Assembly (NCBI RefSeq): GCF_000224145.3
Contig: NC_020179.2
Span: 1,265,612-1,329,611 of the forward strand
Direction of reading: 5' to 3'
DNA: 64,000 nucleotides
Source: Ciona intestinalis
Lineage: Eukaryota > Chordata > Ascidiacea > Phlebobranchia > Cionidae
Shown piece after piece: positions 63,801 to 64,000 of this stretch (position 1 is its first letter; the number at the start of each line of letters is the position of its first letter). Both the position numbers and the translations under genes were made by a program. The notes under the pieces are model-generated. The model made no database searches. It had not been told where the DNA came from and saw only the letters and a list, made by a program, of their open reading frames with translations.

Positions 63801-64000
63801 GCATTTATTATCGAGCTTTTCTGATGACGAAATAGTAACGTTCACAAAAACCGGATCCGACTGGAATTTTTCGTCCGTTGCAACAATTTGGAGAACGAAA
63901 AGCGAGCCAAGCGCTTCTTGGTCTACCCTGGAACGAAGCTTTAGCAAGCAGTTTAACTCTTCTACCTCAAACAGGTCCCTGTTTCCAGATAAGAGGCTGC
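5897..64000 (-). CDS. FAT1/2/3-like: Giant Fat-like protocadherin, FAT1/2/3 class (5' end beyond window)
   Basis: This is a single-pass adhesion receptor. Vertebrate and fly relatives control planar polarity, actin organisation and tissue growth. I traced 53 coding exons from beyond 64000 to the TGA at 5897; every junction keeps phase and the coding total in the window is about 4,289 residues. Order: about 29 cadherin repeats, SEA-like region, degenerate EGF, LamG, four EGFs, one membrane helix, and a cytoplasmic tail of about 600 residues. FAT1-3 have 34 repeats and one LamG; FAT4 has two LamGs, so the FAT1/2/3 class fits better. About five repeats and the signal peptide should lie to the right. 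Introns are GT-AG except one GC-AG (donor at 36185-36190). Introns are short on the left and up to 12.5 kb on the right. Orthology within the class is not resolvable by eye. Confidence 0.93.
7103..7175 (+). repeat. Short interspersed repeat, GAGGTCC family
   Basis: One of at least six dispersed copies of a roughly 50-70-bp sequence with core GTGAGGTCC, a CAAG block, AGATTTAGGCT and ends near GCCCATTAC. Other copies: 17830-17882, 20830-20902, 23040-23088, 24836-24893 (reverse) and 37045-37085. All are intronic. The family is not one I can name. Confidence 0.55.
7190..9371 (-). CDS. FAT1/2/3-like: Fat-like exons 48-52: juxtamembrane cytoplasmic tail
   Basis: Exons 9262-9371, 8861-8980, 8169-8238, 7965-8009 and 7190-7416. 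Two of these (70 and 45 bases) are too short for ordinary ORF calling; they were found because the phase between 8861 (phase 0) and 7416 (needs phase 1) fails without them. The 70-base exon encodes FNGSASSVQTNYKTS and onward to NEQQ; the 45-base exon encodes ILPLRSTGIFRQRAR. The tail includes PPPPIPSPPTGYRP, an EWDDMVPPHLPSF patch and an Arg/Ser-rich block (SRRSVSSHASRRSRRSDRS). The acceptor of exon 52 is duplicated (see the repeat at 7402-7490). Confidence 0.85.
7402..7490 (-). repeat. 44/45-bp tandem duplication containing the exon 52 splice acceptor
   Basis: Copies 7402-7445 and 7446-7490 differ by one inserted T. Each contains, on the minus strand, TTAATATTATAG followed by ATTACGAA, so two identical acceptors exist, with exon starts at 7416 and 7461. 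The two starts are exactly 45 bases apart and the extra 15 codons are open, so either acceptor keeps the reading frame. Confidence 0.9.
9661..9894 (-). CDS. FAT1/2/3-like: Fat-like exon 47: transmembrane segment
   Basis: Encodes the short stalk after the last EGF, with one Cys (DTRCNAYH), then a hydrophobic helix of about 24 residues (9749-9820; MPTIIAIIVSFVVLVAII and onward) and a strong stop-transfer cluster RRRRKKTKHYRRG. The basic cluster fixes the cytoplasmic side. Entered in phase 1, left in phase 1. Confidence 0.95.
10148..10168. repeat. (TA)n microsatellite
   Basis: About ten TA units in the intron between the fourth-EGF exon and the membrane exon. Confidence 0.95.
10206..11069 (-). 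CDS. FAT1/2/3-like: Fat-like exons 45-46: four EGF repeats
   Basis: Exons 10866-11069 and 10206-10468. Three complete six-cysteine EGFs begin CMKNPCLNGGSC, CGGEPCLNNGRC (split by the intron) and CKSKKCQNDGSC, each ending in a GxxCE motif. The fourth starts NVNECLTPLG, resembles a calcium-binding EGF (NVNEC) and ends CNCSASG before the stalk. EGFs between LamG and the membrane are the FAT1/2/3 order. Confidence 0.93.
11458..12898 (-). CDS. FAT1/2/3-like: Fat-like exon 44: last cadherin repeat, SEA-like region, degenerate EGF and LamG
   Basis: The largest internal exon, 1,441 bases, phase 1 in and phase 2 out. In order: end of the last cadherin repeat (to about 12660, VSDGSRFNVAAIPVKVTEI); a SEA-like juxtadomain typical of Fat proteins (about 12290-12650, ALENSVSISFVG to RVEVFSIEG); a spread-out EGF-like cysteine region (about 12045-12305, TPKFTRQSECICPPG); and a LamG domain (about 11465-12041) ending in the canonical FRGCLEDVEVNEV. 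An unusual basic insert RSKRNKRSRE sits near the end of LamG and contains RSKR, a furin-type site by sequence. Confidence 0.93.
13000..13235 (-). repeat. Two adjacent SINE 3'-tail fragments
   Basis: 13000-13105 and 13145-13235 each carry the GTGTTCTGTTTCATACACC block or a close variant, in minus orientation. The second ends about 30 bp from the exon at 13267-13506. The rest of 12899-13266 is AT-rich intron. Confidence 0.65.
13267..16781 (-). CDS. FAT1/2/3-like: Fat-like exons 37-43: membrane-proximal cadherin repeats
   Basis: Exons 16649-16781, 16142-16278, 15719-15817, 15234-15384, 14861-15030, 13925-14414 and 13267-13506. They encode repeats 25-28 (counted from the window's right edge), each with DRE/DxE-type and DVNDNxP calcium motifs, for example LDVNDNPPIF, IDVNDNAPVF and VTDVNDNQPTF. 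The repeat 28 linker (IIVLKESQYAPQM) has lost the DxNDN ligands, and this repeat has an insertion with two extra cysteines (VQCSEDATNC). Most exons cover half a repeat, with phase-0 and phase-1 introns alternating. Confidence 0.93.
14583..14831 (-). mobile_element. Full-length tRNA-derived composite SINE
   Basis: Read on the minus strand it begins at a tRNA-like head: an A-box-like TAGCAAAGTGGTTACCG, a B-box-like GGTTCAAGGC, then CTACCATTGTGGGCGTAT, the middle block AACCCAGTGGTCACTAATGG and the tail TTACCCACAAAATAATTTAC. It lies about 30 bp from the exon at 14861. It resembles the composite SINE described from Ciona (Cics-1), but I cannot confirm that identity. Confidence 0.8.
16480..16613 (+). 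repeat. Intronic repeat family R3, copy 1
   Basis: About 130 bp with core GACAGAACAACAGTTGTTAAAACAC, here cited in part as ACAACAGTTGTTAAAACAC, followed by TTTAATTGGAAGAAATAAGC. Matching copies are at 20275-20363 (same strand) and 25008-25130 (opposite strand). The core ACAACAGTTGTT is a perfect palindrome. No terminal repeats are evident. Confidence 0.75.
16984..19848 (-). CDS. FAT1/2/3-like: Fat-like exons 30-36: cadherin repeats 21 (end) to 24
   Basis: Exons 19676-19848, 19195-19352, 18571-18810, 18078-18243, 17615-17752, 17178-17331 and 16984-17084. Linkers include ITDVNDYSPTF, VVDINDSPPEF, IGDINDNAPDC and VEDINDNPPIF, so this stretch is largely calcium-competent. Repeat 23 is atypical in its middle (KSQKQKNLVTAGLQ). 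A GTTGAT donor at the low end of exon 18571-18810 is weaker than the others. Confidence 0.93.
19876..19986 (-). mobile_element. tRNA-derived SINE, head only
   Basis: On the minus strand it starts GGCGCCGTGGCAAAGTGG, with TTAGCGCGTCTGCC (A-box region) and GGGTTCAAGGC (B-box), then CTACCATTGTGGGCATATG and GTCCTTGGACAAAAC. The 3' body is missing or replaced by AT-rich intron. The head looks like the best-preserved of the family in this window. It is not a tRNA gene: it cannot fold an anticodon arm with intact tRNA spacing. Confidence 0.8.
20275..20363 (+). repeat. Intronic repeat family R3, copy 2
   Basis: Shares GAAATATTTTAAC, GGACATAGCAACA and ACAACAGTTGTTAAAACAC with copies at 16480 and 25008. 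It ends ten bases from the exon at 20373-20496, next to its splice donor. Confidence 0.75.
20373..23953 (-). CDS. FAT1/2/3-like: Fat-like exons 23-29: cadherin repeats 18-21
   Basis: Exons 23800-23953, 23277-23488, 22553-22739, 22070-22200, 21533-21674, 20907-21079 and 20373-20496. Repeat 19 ends with a normal ITDVNDNPPVF, but the linkers after repeats 18 (QINTQDTSPNALLF) and 20 (YLTSHPESVPIF) lack the calcium ligands. The 124-base exon 29 encodes an acidic insertion in repeat 21 (SSLETEDDYEYAEEDM) absent from a canonical cadherin fold. Confidence 0.92.
21225..21360 (+). repeat. SINE 3'-tail fragment
   Basis: Carries AACAAAGTAACATAC, GCTGGCACAAGGTGTATG, CAGAACACCTGTGTTATAAC and AAGTAAGTTACATTCATTTA in the family order. 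Confidence 0.75.
22862..23015 (-). repeat. SINE 3'-tail fragment
   Basis: Begins GAATGAATGAATGTAACTTAC, cited in part as GAATGAATGTAACTTAC, then GCGTGGCAGGAAAATGACAG, GTGTTCGGTTTCATACACC and AGCTTACGAGTTATCATG, that is, the family tail in reverse. Confidence 0.75.
24202..27480 (-). CDS. FAT1/2/3-like: Fat-like exons 17-22: cadherin repeats 14-17
   Basis: Exons 27319-27480, 26825-27001, 26108-26291, 25648-25875, 25171-25382 and 24202-24465. Linkers after repeats 16 and 17 are canonical (TDINDNDPIF, NDVNDNPPIF); after repeat 14 it is INDCNDNNPLF, with a cysteine in the linker, and after repeat 15 it is SLVNRATPVF without ligands. All junctions keep phase. Confidence 0.92.
25008..25130 (-). repeat. 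Intronic repeat family R3, copy 3
   Basis: Reverse-strand match to 16480-16613 over its length, including GACCACGCTTATTT, TTCCAATTAAATGTAAATA, TAACAACTGTTGTTTTGTTG and TGCTATATCCTGTC. Confidence 0.75.
25929..25980. repeat. (GAGTGAAA)n minisatellite
   Basis: Five perfect 8-bp GAGTGAAA units and a sixth variant (GAGTGAAT) run into GAAT repeats, which then continue into a degraded SINE tail (about 25972-26095, minus orientation). Confidence 0.95.
27095..27240 (+). repeat. SINE 3'-tail fragment
   Basis: Contains TTACCCACAAAGTGATTAAC, ATGGTAACTTGTAAGCAG, CACCCATGTTATAAC and the closing GTTATACATTCATTCATTTG. Confidence 0.7.
27893..29305 (-). CDS. FAT1/2/3-like: Fat-like exons 14-16: cadherin repeats 11-13
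   Basis: Exons 29069-29305, 28471-28741 and 27893-28336. Repeat 11 ends NINDINDNRPEF (canonical). The linkers after repeats 12 (NIIRTGISSPKF) and 13 (MLHNLESQLSF) lack calcium ligands. Repeat 12 has a Ser-rich insertion near its start (SESSGSAASSS). The 444-base exon has only three CpGs. Confidence 0.92.
28835..29025 (+). mobile_element. SINE, 5'-truncated and degenerate
   Basis: Starts inside the tRNA-like head (CCGGGTTCCACGCCTGG, GCTGCTACCACTGAG), continues AACCCAGCGGTCACTAATGG, and ends in a decayed tail (CCAAGTTACATACATG). Confidence 0.65.
29499..29612 (-). repeat. SINE 3'-tail fragment at the CpG boundary
   Basis: Reverse-orientation tail: GAATGAATGTAACTTATTTA, AGTGTTCTGTTTTTTATACA, CCTAATGCCTGTTGATGAG. 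Directly to its right the sequence becomes CpG-rich (ACGTTCGCGTACG), leading into the exon at 29657. Confidence 0.7.
29657..29900 (-). CDS. FAT1/2/3-like: Fat-like exon 13: end of cadherin repeat 10, start of 11
   Basis: Encodes WRIDPSSGEIFPTE, VLTVQASDSATTPLSST and a non-calcium linker QVRHDDSAPPKF, then the first strand of repeat 11 (LDENLPSG). Phase 1 in, phase 2 out. It has 18 CpGs in 244 bases against three in 237 for the next exon downstream. Confidence 0.93.
31998..32181 (+). mobile_element. MITE copy, subfamily B
   Basis: Left end TATAATTCTGTGGGGTAAGA, internal AACAATTAACAACGC, TTTTTAGAGTCGTGAGGATA, and a degraded right end. Confidence 0.75.
33138..33334 (-). mobile_element. MITE copy
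   Basis: Ends TACAGTAGGGTGAAGTAA and TACCCCGTATAGTACTATA frame CTTGTCCCATTTTGGTAGTA and a CACGACTCTAAAAAAGCG core, so both ends are present. Confidence 0.8.
34060..34168 (-). mobile_element. MITE, half copy
   Basis: Only the right half remains: CGCACGACTCTAAAGAACC through CATCTTACCCCACAATAT. Confidence 0.65.
35380..35598 (+). mobile_element. MITE, rearranged copy
   Basis: Contains duplicated AAATCCCATATTT segments, GAGTCGTGGGGATAAGGTTA and the end CTACCCCACCCTACTATACT. It ends 19 bp from the exon at 35617-35824. Confidence 0.65.
35617..37308 (-). CDS. FAT1/2/3-like: Fat-like exons 9-12: cadherin repeats 8 (end) to 10
   Basis: Exons 37169-37308, 36558-36774, 36191-36291 and 35617-35824. Linkers are RIGDLNDHRPVF and TIGDINEHAPRF, partly conserved calcium motifs. 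Exon 36191-36291 ends in a GC donor (CAG followed by GCAAGT) and its phase-0 join to GGTTATTGTCGTG is required by the frame on both sides. Exons are CpG-rich. Confidence 0.92.
35877..36132 (+). mobile_element. Full-length tRNA-derived composite SINE
   Basis: Head GGCGCTATGGTTCAGTGGCT with B-box GGGGTTCGAGGCTCG, then GCTGCTACCATTGTGTG, and tail GGCAACACGTAAGCGG, ACACCCGTGTTATAATTAAC, GCCCTGCCACGCGCGG and ACATTCATTTATTAA. About 256 bp. The short ORFs read from it on the opposite strand are not genes. Confidence 0.8.
36366..36513 (+). mobile_element. MITE copy, left end missing
   Basis: Has AACGGTCTATGGGAGTCGTG, TTTGTTTACAACCGAATG and the end CTCCCTCACCCTACTATA. Confidence 0.75.
36799..36986 (+). 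mobile_element. MITE copy, subfamily B
   Basis: Left end TATGGTACTGTGGGGTAAGA, core AACGCTCTTTTAGAGTTGTG, right end CTTACCCCACCCTACAATA. Confidence 0.85.
37350..37531 (+). mobile_element. MITE copy, degenerate
   Basis: TAGCGCATAATATTCC, AACAATTATAAACGCTTTTT, GAGTCGTAATGC and an end related to CCCTACTATA. Confidence 0.65.
37595..37730 (-). repeat. SINE 3'-tail fragment
   Basis: TGGCATGGCAGGCAAAGACA, GTTATAACACGGGTGTTGTG, TTTCATGTACCTCGTGCCCG, i.e. the tail in reverse orientation. The rest of the 1.36-kb intron 8 (37309-38669) has one MITE and no gene that I can see. Confidence 0.65.
38670..40555 (-). CDS. FAT1/2/3-like: Fat-like exons 6-8: cadherin repeats 6 (end) to 8
   Basis: Exons 40401-40555, 39839-39989 and 38670-38913. 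Repeat 6 ends LIDENDNPPKF. Repeat 7 has no DRE motif (TTQQGFKEGTRS replaces it) and an unusually divergent end (IHWTGQPLNSLLPPKIAPN), so its linker to repeat 8 cannot bind calcium in the usual way. Phases 0-2, 2-0 and 0-1. Confidence 0.9.
39550..39814 (-). mobile_element. MITE copy (39633-39814) next to a partial second copy
   Basis: The complete copy runs from CATAGTAGGGTGGGGGAAGA to CTTCCCCACCCTACTATATG. Just left, 39550-39625 carries ATATAAAACCG and CATGACTCTAAAAGAGCG of a subfamily-B copy, truncated where the complete copy begins, which suggests insertion of one into the other. It ends 25 bp from exon 39839-39989. Confidence 0.8.
40247..40383 (-). mobile_element. MITE copy, one end missing
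   Basis: Starts TGTAGTAGGGTGGGGTAAGA and keeps CTAGTCCCATTTCATAGTA and AACACGATTAGGAAATAT; the far end is lost next to exon 40401-40555. Confidence 0.75.
40556..44085 (-). other. Fat-like intron 5 (3.5 kb)
   Basis: Between the 68-base exon 5 and exon 6. One partial MITE (41661-41777) is present. Open frames of 60-104 codons occur on both strands (for example 42094-42327), but none shows a recognisable domain, splice context or conserved start, so I call no gene. Confidence 0.6.
41661..41777 (+). mobile_element. MITE copy, right half
   Basis: GAAGTCGTGAGGATATCGTT, GCTACCAAATGGGACCAGAA and CTCCCCCACCCTACTATATT. Confidence 0.8.
44086..44153 (-). CDS. FAT1/2/3-like: Fat-like exon 5: 68-base exon in cadherin repeat 6
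   Basis: Encodes IITTKKRKLDRERISAQDMR plus FE, containing the LDRE calcium motif. It has a pyrimidine-rich acceptor (TTTCTACAG) and a GTATGA donor. It completes the repeat begun in exon 4 (KINTSTG) and continued in exon 6 (VLISDGGEPPLSS), entering in phase 1 and leaving in phase 0. It is isolated between introns of 12.5 and 3.5 kb. Confidence 0.9.
45724..45896 (+). mobile_element. MITE copy
   Basis: TATAGTAGTGTGGGGTAAGA to GTGTCCCATCTTCCCCAACA, near-complete inverted ends, with the centre shortened. Confidence 0.85.
49253..49444 (+). mobile_element. MITE copy
   Basis: TAAGTAGAGTACTTTGGGAT, AATCGTGAGGATACAG, TTTGTTTACTACCAAATGGG and a right end GTCCCATCTTGAGCACCCTA. Confidence 0.8.
49822..50012 (+). 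mobile_element. MITE copy, subfamily B
   Basis: TATAGTACTGTGGGGTTCGA, AACAATTAACAACGC, CCTACCAAATGAGACGAGAA, and TTTTACCCTACTATA. Confidence 0.8.
50981..51146 (-). mobile_element. MITE copy, one end missing
   Basis: TGTAGTAGAGTAGGGGAAGT, CGTATCCTCGCGACTCTCAC and ATCAGGATATTTGGATATT. Confidence 0.8.
56657..57593 (-). CDS. FAT1/2/3-like: Fat-like exons 3-4: cadherin repeats 5 (end) and 6 (start)
   Basis: Exons 57419-57593 and 56657-56787. They encode the second half of repeat 5 (IITTSRQLDRETERF, then VGNINDNAPI, a near-canonical linker) and the first half of repeat 6 (SIRENSPLGSQVVQVHAVD, YFKINTSTG). Junctions are phase 1 in, 2 across and 1 out. A MITE (56925-57122) sits in the 631-base intron between them. 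Confidence 0.92.
56925..57122 (+). mobile_element. MITE copy, near complete
   Basis: TATAGTGGAGTGGGGAGACG at the left and CTTTCCCCACCCTACTATAT at the right, about 198 bp. Confidence 0.85.
57648..57844 (+). mobile_element. MITE copy, near complete
   Basis: A well-preserved copy: ACTGTGGGGAAAGAAAGGAC, AACAACGGTCTATGGGAGTC, TGTCCCATCTTCCCCCGCCC. It begins a cluster of three. Confidence 0.88.
57903..58097 (-). mobile_element. MITE copy, subfamily B
   Basis: CTCGTATCCTCGCGACTCTA with right end CATTTTACCCCACAGTACCT; opposite orientation to its neighbour at 57648, 58 bp away. Confidence 0.8.
58335..58500 (-). mobile_element. MITE copy, one end degraded
   Basis: GATTTGGTAGTAAACAAAGA, AACTCACATAGACCGTTGTT, and ATACCCCATAGTACTATA. 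Confidence 0.8.
59822..60011 (-). mobile_element. MITE copy, near complete
   Basis: ATAGTAGGGTGAAGTAAGAC, CTTGTCCCATTTGGTAGTAA, and TCTAACCCCACAGTACTAA. Confidence 0.85.
60595..60781 (-). mobile_element. MITE copy, near complete
   Basis: TATAGTAAGGTGGGGGACGA to CTTCCCCTACCCTACTGTAT, about 187 bp with both ends. Confidence 0.88.
62317..64000 (-). CDS. FAT1/2/3-like: Fat-like exons 1-2 of the window: cadherin repeats 1 (end) to 5
   Basis: Exons 63130 to beyond 64000 and 62317-62915. Repeat 1 is partial and ends without DxNDN; a spacer of about 60 residues with one cysteine (KLDNKCIKSG) and N-glycosylation-like NVNRTS follows before repeat 2. Repeats 2 and 3 end in VADVNDNPPVF and VADVNDNPPRF; repeat 4 ends ILPVNRNLHAPYF, without calcium ligands. 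The frame at the edge (two leftover bases, then SLLSGNRDLFEVEE) shows that the exon continues rightwards. Confidence 0.93.

Noticed and set aside
5897..64000. FAT4 or Dachsous identity for the giant cadherin
   Set aside because: Dachsous lacks LamG and EGF; FAT4 has two LamG domains. One LamG followed by four EGFs fits FAT1/2/3 better, though a derived FAT4 cannot be fully excluded by eye.
1..64000. CRISPR arrays, prokaryotic operons, riboswitches, replication origins
   Set aside because: The window is spliced animal DNA; the tandem repeats seen are microsatellites, a minisatellite and a splice-site duplication, not spacer-bearing arrays.

Overview
The window reads as chordate invertebrate DNA, most probably an ascidian of the genus Ciona. 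This is inferred from AT-rich, compact genes with introns of roughly 250-600 bp, a tRNA-derived composite SINE, a dense TA-flanked MITE family, and protein fragments closest in layout to chordate families. The species cannot be proven from the sequence. One run of 50 Ns (3405-3454) is an assembly gap.

Two genes are present, both on the minus strand. At the left, 446-4891 holds the first seven coding exons (about 409 residues, phase-consistent) of the cytoplasmic dynein 2 heavy chain DYNC2H1, the retrograde intraflagellar transport motor; the gene runs off the left edge. About 1 kb upstream of its ATG lies the stop codon (5897) of a giant Fat-like protocadherin that fills the rest of the window and runs off the right edge. 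I traced 53 coding exons whose splice phases agree from end to end. They give about 4,289 residues: roughly 29 cadherin repeats, a SEA-like juxtadomain, a degenerate EGF, one laminin-G domain, four EGF repeats, one membrane helix, and a proline- and serine-rich cytoplasmic tail ending in a PDZ-ligand-like ITLI. A single LamG followed by EGFs matches the FAT1/2/3 class rather than FAT4. The first few repeats and the signal peptide lie beyond 64000.

Layout: 1-4891 DYNC2H1 5' part with a 970-bp hAT-like element in its second intron; 4892-5896 intergenic; 5897-9371 Fat cytoplasmic exons; 9661-11069 membrane helix and EGFs; 11458-12898 LamG exon; 13267-29305 thirty small cadherin exons with short, AT-rich, CpG-poor introns; 29657-64000 the membrane-distal cadherin exons, CpG-rich, spread over 34 kb and separated by introns of 5.7, 3.5, 12.5 and 4.7 kb in which I find no nested gene.

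The most noteworthy observations are a 44/45-bp tandem duplication that copies a splice acceptor and offers an exactly in-frame 15-residue alternative in the Fat tail; an abrupt CpG-content change inside one gene at about 29.6 kb, next to a SINE; many cadherin linkers without calcium ligands; a swarm of about 21 MITE copies almost confined to 31-61 kb; and a well-formed non-autonomous hAT element with an 8-bp target duplication.
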